DNA of 64,000 bases from Campylobacteraceae bacterium (GCA_027065385.1 JAMOOP010000130.1:20028-84027), one strand, 5' to 3'; positions 10,593-21,244 are shown, counted from the stretch's first letter. Notes: generated from the sequence alone by a model not told the origin. Program-made: numbers and translations.

Positions 10593-11510
10593 ATGATAGA
10601 CTTAGATAAGTTACGAGCAGATAGAGAGAAGTGTATAGAGTGGAAAAATATTAAGCCAAGATGGGAGGCTATTAAAGGGCTTCCTATTTTAGATGATATT
10701 GAAATTGTTTTGGGTAAAAGTGTAGATATATACTCTCCCTCTCTATCTAAAGAAGATGAGGAGTATATATATAAGAGTGCAAAACTTATTCAACCTTGGA
10801 GAAAAGGTCCATTTAGAGTATCTACAACTTTTATAGATAGTGAGTGGCAGAGTTATATAAAATATGATTTATTAAAACCTCACTTTAATATAAAAGATAA
10901 AATAGTGGGTGATATTGGGTGTAATAATGGATATTATCTATTTAGAATGATGGAAGATAAACCCAAAAGATTAGTAGGATTTGACCCATCATCTATTCCA
11001 TATTGTCAATTTAAATTTTTAGACCATTTTATACAAAGTGGTATTAAATATGAACTTTTAGGAGTAGAGCATGTTGAGTTCTATGAGCATAAGTTTGATA
11101 TACTTTTCTGTTTAGGTGTACTATATCATAGACCTGACCCAGTTGGTGCTTTAAAATCATTATATAAAGGGTTAAATTGGGGTGGAGAGCTTATTTTAGA
11201 TACTTTTATGATAGATGGAGAAGATGAGGTGTGTCTAACTCCTAAAAAAAGATACTCAAAAATACCAAATATATATTTTATTCCAACTATTAATGCTCTG
11301 AAAAATTGGTGTTATAGAGCAGGATTTCAAGAGATAGATGTTTTAGAAATTTCTAAAACAGAGCCTAATGAGCAGAGAAAAACAGAGTGGATAGATACAG
11401 AGTCGTTAAATGATTTCTTAGATGAGAGTGATAAAAGCAAAACTGTAGAGGGGTATCCAGCACCTAAAAGGGTGTATATTAAAGCTCGGAAGATTAGAAA
11501 AAAGAGTTGA
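10593..11510 (+). CDS. cmoB: tRNA U34 carboxymethyltransferase CmoB
   Basis: RKGPF, DIGCNNGYYLFRM, FCLGVLYHRPDPVGALKSL, LDTFMIDGE. Confidence 0.9.
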   Translation: MIDLDKLRADREKCIEWKNIKPRWEAIKGLPILDDIEIVLGKSVDIYSPSLSKEDEEYIYKSAKLIQPWRKGPFRVSTTFIDSEWQSYIKYDLLKPHFNIKDKIVGDIGCNNGYYLFRMMEDKPKRLVGFDPSSIPYCQFKFLDHFIQSGIKYELLGVEHVEFYEHKFDILFCLGVLYHRPDPVGALKSLYKGLNWGGELILDTFMIDGEDEVCLTPKKRYSKIPNIYFIPTINALKNWCYRAGFQEIDVLEISKTEPNEQRKTEWIDTESLNDFLDESDKSKTVEGYPAPKRVYIKARKIRKKS

Positions 11511-11677
11511 TTGTAAAAATTTATTTTCAAAAACGGCAAAAATAAGGTATAATTAAAGAAATATTTGAATCTTTTAGGCTTTAAAAAAATTTTGTATAAA
11601 AATATAATTATTATATCTTATTTTAAAATAAGTATTTTTTAGATATAACCTTAAGCCATAAGATAATTAGGATTACA

Positions 11678-12349
11678 ATGAGAATATTGACCATAGGGTT
11701 CGAAGACGAGTTTGTGAAACAGTTAGAGGTCGAACTTGAAAAATACTTTATATGTATTGTAGATAGTGCAAAAGATTTATACGATGCCACTAACTTTACT
11801 GACTTTAGACATTATGAACTTATTATAATTGTTGATGAAAATCAAAAATACTCATTAGAAAAATATAGTAATGAGGTCAAAAAGAAGAAAAGAGAGACTA
11901 AGATTATTATTATAACTGATAATCCAGATAATCAAATTCCTCTTTTTGAGTTAGGTGCAGATGATGTTCTTGTAAATCATATAGATTCGCCAGAGTTAAT
12001 ATCTGCTAGAGTTTTATCAAATATGCGTAAACTATTTGGTACTAGAATTGATGTGGGAAAATTAGTAATTGATATTGCCCATAAAAAGATAGAGTATGAT
12101 GATAAGATAGTATCATTAAATGGTAAAACATTTGATATTTTAGCCTATTTAGCACTTCGTGAAGAGAGAGTTTTTTCTAAAGATGAGATTATTAATGCAC
12201 TTTGGGAAGAGCCTGAATATGTAAGTGATAACACAGTGGAGGTGGCTATTAATCAGATACGAAAAAGACTAAAGAGTATATTAGGTTTTCAAGTTATTCA
12301 TACTGTAAGAAGAAGAGGCTATAAGTTCTCTTATGAAAAAACTGCCTAA
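11678..12349 (+). CDS. orphan OmpR-family response regulator, HsrA/HP1043-like
   Basis: C-terminal winged helix (ALWEEPEYVSDNTVEVAINQIRKRL..VIHTVRRRGYKFSY) closely resembles HP1043; atypical receiver domain. Confidence 0.85.
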   Translation: MRILTIGFEDEFVKQLEVELEKYFICIVDSAKDLYDATNFTDFRHYELIIIVDENQKYSLEKYSNEVKKKKRETKIIIITDNPDNQIPLFELGADDVLVNHIDSPELISARVLSNMRKLFGTRIDVGKLVIDIAHKKIEYDDKIVSLNGKTFDILAYLALREERVFSKDEIINALWEEPEYVSDNTVEVAINQIRKRLKSILGFQVIHTVRRRGYKFSYEKTA

Positions 12350-12368
12350 TAGGCAGTTTTATTTTTTT
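12338..12368. terminator. bidirectional rho-independent terminator
   Basis: AAAACTGCCT-AAT-AGGCAGTTTT followed by ATTTTTTTAG, between convergent genes; the 5' arm overlaps the end of the regulator CDS. Confidence 0.8.
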
Positions 12369-13531
12369 AGATTTTGAACAAATCTATCTAGTCTTTTTAA
12401 TCCCTCTCTAATAGTATTTATATCTGTAGCAAAAGATAGTCTAATATACCCCTCTGCTCCAAAAGCAATACCAGGAACTACAGCTACCCCCTCTTTAGCT
12501 AGAAGTTCTTTAGAGAACTCCATAGAGTCACTACTTACATTTTTAATATTAATAAATAGATAAAATGCACCATCTGGTTTTACAACTGATAACCCCTCAA
12601 TACTATTTACAATATCATAAGCTTCATCTCTTCTTTCTTCAAAGACTTTTCTCATATCTTGAACAGTTTTATCTACAGAGCCATTAAGTCCTGCAATAGC
12701 TGCTGATTGTGTAATTGAGCTAATATTTGATGTACTTTGAGATTGAAGTTTATTCATAGCACTAACTAATTCAACTTTTGGAGTTGCTAAATATCCAAAT
12801 CTCCACCCTGTCATAGATGCCGATTTACTTAGACCATTAATAGTTACTGTTCTTTGGAACATATCTTCAGAGATTGAAGCTAGTGCTGTAAACTCTACAC
12901 CACCGTAAACTAGTTTCTCATACATCTCATCACTAAATACAAGAATATCAGTTCCCTTTAAAACCTCTGCTAAAGCCTCTAACTCTTCTTTACTATATAC
13001 GGAGCCTGTTGGGTTAGATGGAGTAGTAATTACTAAAACTTTTGTTTTAGGAGTAATAGCCTCTTCTAACTGTTTAGGAGTAATTTTAAAGCTTGTTGTA
13101 TCATCTGTCTCTATAATTACAGCTGTTCCACCAGAGTATTTTACAACTTCAGGATATGTTACCCAATATGGTGCAGGAATAATAACCTCATCACCCTCAT
13201 CTATAAGTGCTTGAAATAGATTAAATAGAGAGTGTTTAGCTCCATTATTAGTCTGTATCATATTAGTATCATAATCTAAGTTATTATCTCTTTTTAACTT
13301 ATCAGCTACAGCTTTTAGTAGTTCAGGAGTACCAGGTATTGCTGTATATTTAGTCTTACCTTCATCAAGAGCTTTTTTAGCAGCCTCTTTAATCTCTACT
13401 GGAGTATCAAAGTCAGGTTCTCCTGCTGAAAAAGATAATATATCTTTTCCTTCAGCCTTAAGTTCTAGTGCTAAAGTCGTAATAGCAATAGTCATAGAAG
13501 TAGATAGCGTTTGTATTCGTTTTGAAAGCAT
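12359..13531 (-). CDS. aspC: pyridoxal-phosphate aspartate aminotransferase, class I
   Basis: FSAGEPDFDTPVEIKEAA, NNGAKHSLFNLFQAL, TTPSNPTGSVYSKEEL, GLSKSASMTGWRFGY. Confidence 0.9.
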   Translation of the reverse strand: MLSKRIQTLSTSMTIAITTLALELKAEGKDILSFSAGEPDFDTPVEIKEAAKKALDEGKTKYTAIPGTPELLKAVADKLKRDNNLDYDTNMIQTNNGAKHSLFNLFQALIDEGDEVIIPAPYWVTYPEVVKYSGGTAVIIETDDTTSFKITPKQLEEAITPKTKVLVITTPSNPTGSVYSKEELEALAEVLKGTDILVFSDEMYEKLVYGGVEFTALASISEDMFQRTVTINGLSKSASMTGWRFGYLATPKVELVSAMNKLQSQSTSNISSITQSAAIAGLNGSVDKTVQDMRKVFEERRDEAYDIVNSIEGLSVVKPDGAFYLFINIKNVSSDSMEFSKELLAKEGVAVVPGIAFGAEGYIRLSFATDINTIREGLKRLDRFVQNLKK

Positions 13532-13701
13532 AGTTTCGCCTTATTTAGATATTGAAAAAATCCAAGGATTATACTAAAAATTTGATTATATTGACTTGAT
13601 ATGTTTTAGGCTATTTGATATGGGATAAGTTCAGTTATATTAATAACAAATTATAATATAATATTGCATGAATATTATTTGAGCAAAAAGGATTAATCTG
13701 T

Positions 13702-14745
13702 ATGAAGAGAAGCAGTAAAATAGTTTTATATGGTTTATTAATCTCTATTTTATATATAATTTTGTGTGTTTTTATAAAAAAAGATGATTTTAATAATAAA
13801 CTTGAAACTATAAATAAGCAAGAGTTAAAAGAGCCACAAATAGAGTCTGTAGATATAAATAACTCCTCTATTAAAGATAGTAAAAGAGTAGTAAAAAATA
13901 GCTCTACACTAGATTATAAAATAGAAAATGGAGCAATTACAATAGGTGGGAATATGCCTATATTAGCAGAAGATGATAGTTTAAAAAAGAGTATGATGCG
14001 ATTTTGTTCAAAAGAGTATTGTAAAAGAACAATAATATTTTCAGCTAATAAAGAGATGCCTTTATGGAAAAATTTAGCAAAAGATATTATAGATATATTT
14101 TATGATGAGAATTTAACCAATGCCTCTTTTTTAGCAAATGAGCAGGGTGATATTACTATTGGAGGAGAGTTTTTAACAAAAAGTTCAAAAGATAGATTAT
14201 TAGAGATATTAAAGCAGTATGGTACAGCTCATATTACAGATAATAGTTATATAAAAGAGAAGGAGATATTATCTACACCTAAAGAGGAAAAAGATACTGT
14301 TATTAGTGATAAAAATGAGAGTGAGAGTGTTAAAATAGCAGATAGTATTATTAATAATAGTACTGTAGCTAAGAGAGATAAAATAGATATAGCACAAGAA
14401 AAAATTACAGAACTTCTAAAAAGTGAAAATATAAATTTCTATAGAAGCCGTGCAAAACTAACATCAAGAGGGAAAAGAACTTTAAGAAAGATTATAGCTA
14501 TTTTAAAAGAGATACCAGATGTAAAAATAGAGGTTAGAGGCTATACTGATGCTAGTGGAAAAAGGAGAGTTAATAAATGGATAAGTGATGTAAGAGCTAA
14601 AAGTGTAAAGTTATATTTAGGAAGTCATGGAATAAATTCTGATAATATAGAAGCAAAAGGATTTGGAGAAGATGATTTATTATATAAAGATAAACCTTAT
14701 AGCCCTTTAAATAGAAGAGTAGAAATAGAGATAAAAAGGAGATAA
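13702..14745 (+). CDS. OmpA-family protein with N-terminal membrane anchor
   Basis: N-terminal TM; C-terminal VKIEVRGYTDASGKRRVNKWISDVRAKSVKLYLGSHGI..GFGEDDLL..NRRVEIEI, OmpA-like. Confidence 0.85.
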   Translation: MKRSSKIVLYGLLISILYIILCVFIKKDDFNNKLETINKQELKEPQIESVDINNSSIKDSKRVVKNSSTLDYKIENGAITIGGNMPILAEDDSLKKSMMRFCSKEYCKRTIIFSANKEMPLWKNLAKDIIDIFYDENLTNASFLANEQGDITIGGEFLTKSSKDRLLEILKQYGTAHITDNSYIKEKEILSTPKEEKDTVISDKNESESVKIADSIINNSTVAKRDKIDIAQEKITELLKSENINFYRSRAKLTSRGKRTLRKIIAILKEIPDVKIEVRGYTDASGKRRVNKWISDVRAKSVKLYLGSHGINSDNIEAKGFGEDDLLYKDKPYSPLNRRVEIEIKRR

Positions 14746-15192
14746 ATGATGTTAGAGTTAATAGGAGAGATGATATTGTGTCTAGTAGTGGCACTACTAA
14801 TAGGTTTTTTAATAGGTTGGTTTTTTTCAAAGGCTTTAAATGCAGAAGAGTATGATATAGATTATGATGAGTTAAGTGTAAGAGAAGATGAACATAGCTC
14901 TCAAATAAAAAACTTAGAAGCAAAATATAAGAAAGAAAAAGAGCAACTTTCAGAGTGTGATAAGAAAAATAGGGAGTTAAAGGGTGAATTAATGAAAAAG
15001 ATAAACCTTTTACAAAATACATCTAATACACTCCAAGAGATACAGAAAAAACATGGCAATAATACAACAGAGAGAATAGCTGAATTAGAAGCTATGTTAC
15101 AACAAAAAGATATTGAACTTTTAGAGTTTGAAACAGTTTTAGTAAAAGCTGAAGAGACTATTGAGAAGTTAAAAGCCCAAAAAGATAAGTAA
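14746..15192 (+). CDS. hypothetical protein, single TM plus coiled coil
   Basis: Abuts the OmpA-like gene. TM (VALLIGFLIGWFFS) then a charged coiled coil. Confidence 0.6.
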   Translation: MMLELIGEMILCLVVALLIGFLIGWFFSKALNAEEYDIDYDELSVREDEHSSQIKNLEAKYKKEKEQLSECDKKNRELKGELMKKINLLQNTSNTLQEIQKKHGNNTTERIAELEAMLQQKDIELLEFETVLVKAEETIEKLKAQKDK

Positions 15193-15197
15193 AATTT

Positions 15198-15220
15198 AAA
15201 TAACCAAAATTTGGTTATTT
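15198..15220. terminator. palindrome between convergent genes, probable bidirectional terminator
   Basis: AAATAACCAAA-A-TTTGGTTATTT perfect inverted repeat. Confidence 0.6.
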
Positions 15221-15226
15221 AAAATA

Positions 15227-16258
15227 TTATAATATAACCTTATTTACAACATTAAGTCCAAAACCAGAAAGACCAATAAACTCTGTATCTACTGTTGATG
15301 TTAGTAGATTAATATGCTCTATACCTAAATCTTTAAGTATTTGAGCTCCAATTCCAAACTCTTTAGCTTGTTCTTTAGATATAGTTTTTGTATCTAAAAA
15401 GACAAGTACACCACCATTTATTTTTAAATACTCTAATGAGTTTTGCATAGTTTCAAAACGATTTGAATTTAAAACAAGATCAACATCTAAACCTATATTA
15501 TGAAATTTAACATTAGATGTTTGTTTAATATCTCCAAACTTAATTACTTTATGAACTCTACCTAAATGGTCTTCATAATTAATCTTTTCAACTCTTATAC
15601 CCATAAAATCCATCTCTCTCTCTTTAATACGAGCTACCAATTTTTCATTAGCTAAACGATACTCAACTAAATCAGATATATAGACTATTGGAATATTATG
15701 TTTTTTAGAAAATATTTCAAGGTCATCATGTCTAGCCATTGTTCCATCATCTTTAATAATTTCACATATAACACCAACTGGAGCAAGTCCTGCTAATTTA
15801 CATATATCAACAGAACCTTCTGTATGACCAGTTCTAACTAATACCCCACCATCTTTAGCTATAAGTGGAAAGATATGACCAGGGCGAACAAAATCTTCAC
15901 TACTAGTTAAAGGGTTAGCAAGTTTTGAGATACAATCATCTCTCTCTATAGCTGATATTCCTGTATCTGCATTAGCAGAATCTATAGAGATAGTAAATGC
16001 TGTTTCATGGTTCGAGATATTATTATCAACCATTGGTAAAAGATGTAATTTTTTAGCAATAGCTTTGGTTACAGGTGTGCAGATAAGTCCTCTTGCCTCT
16101 TTTGCCATAAAGTTAACATGTTCTGGAGTAGAAAATGTAGCAGCGTAAACTAAATCACCCTCATTTTCTCTATTTTCATCGTCCATCATAATAACCATAC
16201 GACCTTTTTTTATCTCACTAATAGCAGTTTCAACGCGTTCTAAAGCAACTTTAAACAT
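15227..16258 (-). CDS. ribB: 3,4-dihydroxy-2-butanone-4-phosphate synthase with divergent GTP cyclohydrolase II-like C-terminus
   Basis: MMDDENRENEGDLVYAA, ARGLICTPVT, RPGHIFPLIAKDGGVLVRTGHTEGSVDI; the C-terminal RibA-like region has no Zn-Cys motif. Confidence 0.88.
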   Translation of the reverse strand: MFKVALERVETAISEIKKGRMVIMMDDENRENEGDLVYAATFSTPEHVNFMAKEARGLICTPVTKAIAKKLHLLPMVDNNISNHETAFTISIDSANADTGISAIERDDCISKLANPLTSSEDFVRPGHIFPLIAKDGGVLVRTGHTEGSVDICKLAGLAPVGVICEIIKDDGTMARHDDLEIFSKKHNIPIVYISDLVEYRLANEKLVARIKEREMDFMGIRVEKINYEDHLGRVHKVIKFGDIKQTSNVKFHNIGLDVDLVLNSNRFETMQNSLEYLKINGGVLVFLDTKTISKEQAKEFGIGAQILKDLGIEHINLLTSTVDTEFIGLSGFGLNVVNKVIL

Positions 16259-16317
16259 AAATTGTATTCCCTTTTTTATAAATAGAAGGTATTATACTAT
16301 TTTTTTTATATAAACCC

Positions 16318-16346
16318 TTGACATTTTATGATTTTTTCTCTATAAT
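16318..16346 (+). promoter_or_regulatory. sigma-70-type promoter for the tRNA operon
   Basis: TTGACA, 17 nt, TATAAT, directly upstream of the first tRNA. Confidence 0.8.
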
Positions 16347-16378
16347 GCCGTCCACACAAACAAATGTGTAACATCTCT

Positions 16379-16453
16379 TGGGGTATGGCCAAGCGGTAAG
16401 GCAACGGTTTTTGGTACCGTTATTCGGGGGTTCGAATCCCTCTACCCCATCCA
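16379..16453 (+). tRNA. tRNA-Gln (TTG)
   Basis: Cloverleaf with anticodon loop TTTTGGT, T-loop GGTTCGAATCC, encoded CCA. Confidence 0.95.
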
Positions 16454-16461
16454 TTAAATGT

Positions 16462-16538
<77 letters not shown>

Positions 16539-16556
16539 ATTTTTAAAACAGAATGT

Positions 16557-16633
<77 letters not shown>

Positions 16634-16660
16634 AATTTATTTATATGTTAAGTTTACGAT

Positions 16661-16735
16661 TGGGGTATGGCCAAGCGGTAAGGCAACGGTTTTTGGTACC
16701 GTTATTCGGGGGTTCGAATCCCTCTACCCCATCCA
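16661..16735 (+). tRNA. tRNA-Gln (TTG), identical second copy
   Basis: Same 75-nt sequence as 16379-16453. Confidence 0.95.
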
Positions 16736-16743
16736 TTAAATAT

Positions 16744-16820
<77 letters not shown>

Positions 16821-16834
16821 AATTAAATAGCCAT

Positions 16835-16911
<77 letters not shown>

Positions 16912-16921
16912 CCTCATATTT

Positions 16922-18010
16922 TTATTTTAAATTACTTAAATTTATCTCATTAAATAATATTATTTTTTTACCATTATGGTCACGCATAAAAGTTTGAGCA
17001 TCTTGTTTATTTTTAAAAGGGATTAACTCTTCACCCATAGGACCTGTTATATCTGAACCAATTACAAAAAATGCACTCTTTGCATCTATAGTCTCTTGGC
17101 TATAGTAGTCTCTTACTAATATATTAGATATATTCTCTTTTGTTAATGTTTCAAATTTACCATACTTAGTTCTATTAAAATAGAATTTCATCATATCTTT
17201 TACACCATCAAAAGATAACTTATTTCCATCTTTATATACTATTTGTGTAATCCATTTTGGATACTTATATACAAACATTCCACAAACAGGACATTTATCA
17301 TCTTTTGTTACACTAATTTCAATAGAGTTTTTACTCTTTTTATCTCTTTTTATATCCCAAAGATATAGAGCTACTGCTTGAAGTTGTTTTTCATTTATAC
17401 CTTTACAGATATTATTATCTTTGATATAAGCTTTTAATTCATTAATAGCTTTAAAACTATTTAAATCTATATTGCCTTGACACTTTTTAGTAAAGATTTT
17501 TTTACCCATAGGATACATCATTTTTTGCTTTTTTATGCCAACCATTGCACTATCTCTATCTAATGATGCTTTTGCATCTTTTATTACTCTATTAAAATTA
17601 GCTATCTCTCCACCATGTTTTTTTATAAACTTCTCTGCTTCCTCTGAACGGCTAAATGCTAGTTTGCTAACTTTACTCATAGTTCCCTTAACATCTGAAC
17701 CAATTACAAAAACTGCACTTTTAGCTAAAATTGGCTGTTGAGTATTAATATCAATAACTTTTACACTATCTAAGTCTATATTGCTATTTCTCATATCTGC
17801 TACTAAACATCTAACCGAACAGTACTGTTTATTTCCTGCTATATATGATGTTTTATAGAACATTTTTAAATTCATTCCACAAATACCACACCACATCTTT
17901 TTATCACCCTCTTGGACAAGAGTCGGTTTAACTGTTGCCATTTTACTAAATGGCTCTGCATTTACTGTTACAAATAACAATACTATTAACAATGCTATTT
18001 TTTTTAACAT
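16922..18010 (-). CDS. secreted protein with two NosL-like domains
   Basis: Signal peptide; MWCGICGMNLKMFYKTSYIAGNKQYCSVRCLVADM and CPVCGMFVYKYPKWITQIVYKDGNKLSFDGVKDMMKF, each followed by an SAFFVIGSD-type segment. Confidence 0.75.
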   Translation of the reverse strand: MLKKIALLIVLLFVTVNAEPFSKMATVKPTLVQEGDKKMWCGICGMNLKMFYKTSYIAGNKQYCSVRCLVADMRNSNIDLDSVKVIDINTQQPILAKSAVFVIGSDVKGTMSKVSKLAFSRSEEAEKFIKKHGGEIANFNRVIKDAKASLDRDSAMVGIKKQKMMYPMGKKIFTKKCQGNIDLNSFKAINELKAYIKDNNICKGINEKQLQAVALYLWDIKRDKKSKNSIEISVTKDDKCPVCGMFVYKYPKWITQIVYKDGNKLSFDGVKDMMKFYFNRTKYGKFETLTKENISNILVRDYYSQETIDAKSAFFVIGSDITGPMGEELIPFKNKQDAQTFMRDHNGKKIILFNEINLSNLK

Positions 18011-18147
18011 TACTTTTCCTTATTTTATAGATTGGCTTATATTATAACTATCAATTGTTAAATTAGTGTTAAATATTACTCTATTCGTAACTCTAGGGAA
18101 CTTTGCGATATAATCGCAAAAAATTTTTAAGATAGATAGGAAATATT

Positions 18148-19914
18148 GTGAGAACACACTATTGTGCAGATATAAATGAGACACTTATTGGTCAAGAGGT
18201 AACGGTTGCTGGTTGGGTATCTAGCAGAAGAGACCATGGTGGTTTAATTTTTATAGATTTAAGAGATAAAGATGAGGTAGTACAACTTGTTTGTGACCCA
18301 GCGGACAATATTGAAGCTCATAAGAGGGCTGAAAGTGTTAGAGACCAATTTGTACTAATTGCTACAGGAAAAGTAAGAGCTAGAGGTGAAGGGTTAGAGA
18401 ACCCAAAACTTAAAACTGGTAGAGTTGAAATTGTAGTAGATAATTTAGTAATAGAGAATAAATCTCTACCTATGCCATTTGATTTGGGTGATGAGAAAGT
18501 TAATGAAGAGATTAAACTAAAACATAGATATTTAGAGCTTAGAACACAAAAATCTTATGATATTTTTAAACTCCGTTCAAAAGCTACTATTGCTACTAGA
18601 AACACACTAGATGAGTTAGGATTTTTAGAGGTAGAGACTCCTATTATTACAAAATCAACTCCAGAGGGAGCAAGAGATTATTTAGTGCCATCTCGTGTTC
18701 ATGGTGGTGAGTTTTACGCACTTCCTCAATCTCCACAACTCTTTAAACAGCTTTTAATGGTTGGTGGATTTGATAGATATTTTCAGATAGCAAAATGTTT
18801 TAGAGATGAGGATTTAAGAGCAGATAGACAACCAGAGTTTACTCAAATAGATATAGAGATGAGTTTTTGTGACCAAGAAGATGTTATTGATGTAGCAGAG
18901 AAACTTATGTACTCAATCTTTACTAAGTGTGGGTTTGATATTCCTAAAACATTTAAGAGAATGCCATATAGTGAAGCTATGGAGAAGTACGGTTCAGATA
19001 AACCAGATATGCGTTATGATTTGGCTATGGTTGATGTTATTGATATTTTTGCTAGATGTGATAATGAGATATTCTCTAATATTGCGAAAGACAGCAAGAA
19101 AAATAGAATTAAAGCACTAAAAGTTCCAAATGGAGATAATATCTTCTCTAAAAGAGAGATGAAAAGATTTGAGCAGTATGTTAGAAAATTTGGAGCATCT
19201 GGACTTGGATATTTCCAAATGAAAGAAGATGGATTAAAAGGACCTCTTACTAAATTCTTTACATCTGAAGATATAGAAGCAATTATTGAAAGATGTGATT
19301 TAAAAGTTGGAGATGCTGTATTCTTTGGTGCAGGAGATAAAAAGTTAGTATTAGATTATATGGGAAGATTTAGAATTCACTTAGCTGAACTTATGGGAAT
19401 AATTCCAGAAGATAAGTTTGAGTTTTTATGGGTTATGGATTTTCCTATGTTTGAAGAAGAAGATGGAAGAGTTAAAGCACTACACCACCCATTTACAATG
19501 CCAAAAATTGATAAGAATGGAAAAATCTCATTTGATGATATAGAAGATATAGAGTCTATAGCCTATGATTTAGTATTAAATGGTACAGAGTTAGGTGGTG
19601 GTTCAATCCGTATTCATAAAGAGGATATTCAATCAGAGGTATTTAAACTTTTAGGAATTTCAGATGAAGAGGCAGAGGCTAAATTTGGTTTCTTACTAAA
19701 TGCACTTAAATTTGGCGCACCTCCACATGGTGGTATTGCATTTGGTCTTGATAGACTTGTTATGTTAATGACAGGTGCTAGTAGTATTAGAGAGGTTATT
19801 GCATTCCCTAAAACTCAAAAAGCACAGTGTCTATTAACAGATGCACCAAGTGAAGTTGATAGTGAACAGTTAAGTGAACTTAGTATTAGAGTAAGAAAAC
19901 AGTTAGTAAAATAG
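18148..19914 (+). CDS. aspS: aspartyl-tRNA synthetase
   Basis: [66 protein letters not shown]. Confidence 0.97.
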   Translation: MRTHYCADINETLIGQEVTVAGWVSSRRDHGGLIFIDLRDKDEVVQLVCDPADNIEAHKRAESVRDQFVLIATGKVRARGEGLENPKLKTGRVEIVVDNLVIENKSLPMPFDLGDEKVNEEIKLKHRYLELRTQKSYDIFKLRSKATIATRNTLDELGFLEVETPIITKSTPEGARDYLVPSRVHGGEFYALPQSPQLFKQLLMVGGFDRYFQIAKCFRDEDLRADRQPEFTQIDIEMSFCDQEDVIDVAEKLMYSIFTKCGFDIPKTFKRMPYSEAMEKYGSDKPDMRYDLAMVDVIDIFARCDNEIFSNIAKDSKKNRIKALKVPNGDNIFSKREMKRFEQYVRKFGASGLGYFQMKEDGLKGPLTKFFTSEDIEAIIERCDLKVGDAVFFGAGDKKLVLDYMGRFRIHLAELMGIIPEDKFEFLWVMDFPMFEEEDGRVKALHHPFTMPKIDKNGKISFDDIEDIESIAYDLVLNGTELGGGSIRIHKEDIQSEVFKLLGISDEEAEAKFGFLLNALKFGAPPHGGIAFGLDRLVMLMTGASSIREVIAFPKTQKAQCLLTDAPSEVDSEQLSELSIRVRKQLVK

Positions 19915-19924
19915 AGGAGAAGAG

Positions 19925-20521
19925 ATGTCAAAAAAACTATTTTTAATAATCGGCGCACCAGGAAGTGGAAAAACAACAGATGCTAGTTTAATAGCAAAAA
20001 AACATAGTGATAGTATAGTACACTACTCAACAGGTGATATGTTAAGAGAGGAAGTATCAAGTGGAAGTGAATTAGGGGCTACGATTGAGAGTTATATATC
20101 AAGAGGGGCTTTAGTTCCTTTAAATATTATTATAGATACTATAATTTCAGCTATTAACCAAGCACCAGTACCAAATGTTCTAATTGATGGGTATCCTAGA
20201 AGTGTAGAGCAGATGAAAGCTTTAGATGAGATTTTGGCTGATAATAGTGATATAGAGCTAGTTTCAGTTATTGAAGTTAGAGTTAGTGAACAGGTAGCAA
20301 AAGAGAGAATATTAGGTCGTGCAGCTGAAGCTAAAGAGGGAGAGCAGAGAAGTGATGATAGTGTAGAGGTATTCTATGATAGAATGAAAATCTATACCGA
20401 CCCATTGGCTGAAATTCAAGAGTTTTATACTAATAAAAGTTTATTACATGTAATTAATGGTGAAAGAACACTTGATGTTATTGTTGAGGATATGGATAAC
20501 TTTATTCAGAGTAAAATTTAA
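19925..20521 (+). CDS. adk: adenylate kinase
   Basis: IIGAPGSGKTTDASLIAKK, HYSTGDMLREE, LIDGYPRS. Confidence 0.93.
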   Translation: MSKKLFLIIGAPGSGKTTDASLIAKKHSDSIVHYSTGDMLREEVSSGSELGATIESYISRGALVPLNIIIDTIISAINQAPVPNVLIDGYPRSVEQMKALDEILADNSDIELVSVIEVRVSEQVAKERILGRAAEAKEGEQRSDDSVEVFYDRMKIYTDPLAEIQEFYTNKSLLHVINGERTLDVIVEDMDNFIQSKI

Positions 20522-20533
20522 TAATTTCCACTT

Positions 20534-20555
20534 CCCCTTATAATATAATAAGGGG
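20534..20555. terminator. hairpin downstream of adk
   Basis: CCCCTTAT..ATAAGGGG inverted repeat; no strong T-tract. Confidence 0.45.
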
Positions 20556-20679
20556 CTACTAAAATAGCAAAATAAATCCACTTTTTCCCAAATATAAATC
20601 AGACTTATACTATAAATAATATATAATTTCGTCACTATTTAAATTGATAAAAATTTAAATATAAAAAAAGGTAAATAAT

Positions 20680-20937
20680 ATGCTTAATTTCTTAATTTTA
20701 CTAATTCTGTTTGCAATATTTCTATCATTTATAAGGTTTATAAAAGGACCTCATTTAACAGATAGAGTTGTTGCTTTTGACACTATGGGGATAATTGCTG
20801 TATCTCTTTTAGTTTTGCTCTCTGTTACAGTTAAAGATAGTATATATCTTGATGTAGCTTTTGTATTTGCAGTTATTGGATTTATTGGTACAATAATTTT
20901 TGCACGATTTAATGTGGCAAAGGATAGTGATGCTTAA
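20680..20937 (+). CDS. MnhF/MrpF-like subunit of Mrp-linked membrane complex
   Basis: 85 aa, three TMs, RFIKGPHLTDRVVAFDTMGII..DVAFVFAVIGFIGTIIFAR. Confidence 0.85.
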   Translation: MLNFLILLILFAIFLSFIRFIKGPHLTDRVVAFDTMGIIAVSLLVLLSVTVKDSIYLDVAFVFAVIGFIGTIIFARFNVAKDSDA

Positions 20938-21244
20938 TGTTATTGGATTGATTTTAATAACTCCTGGTGCTACTCTTTTAGTTATTAGTGCTATTGGGCT
21001 TTTACGAATGCCTGATACTATTACTAGAATGCACGCAGGAACAAAAGCCTCAACGCTCGGTAGTCTGCTTGTTATTATGGGAGTTGCATTTTTAGAGCCT
21101 ACTTTATGGTTTAAACTTCTCTTTTTAGCTCTTTTTATCTTAATTACTAACCCTCTCTCATCTTCAATTTTAGCTAGAAGTACTTACCTTAAACACGGTT
21201 TTTTTAATATGAGTGGAATGGACGATTTAAAGGATAATAGATGA
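20930..21244 (+). CDS. MnhG/MrpG-like subunit
   Basis: GATLLVISAIGLLRMPDTITRMHAGTKASTLGSLLVIMG. ATG at 20930 preferred over the TTG at 20900. Confidence 0.85.
   Translation: MLNVIGLILITPGATLLVISAIGLLRMPDTITRMHAGTKASTLGSLLVIMGVAFLEPTLWFKLLFLALFILITNPLSSSILARSTYLKHGFFNMSGMDDLKDNR

Noticed and set aside
14597-15022. Antisense 141-aa ORF over the OmpA-like and coiled-coil genes
   Set aside because: Leu/Tyr/His-rich translation typical of the reverse strand of A-rich coiled-coil DNA; overlaps two well supported genes.
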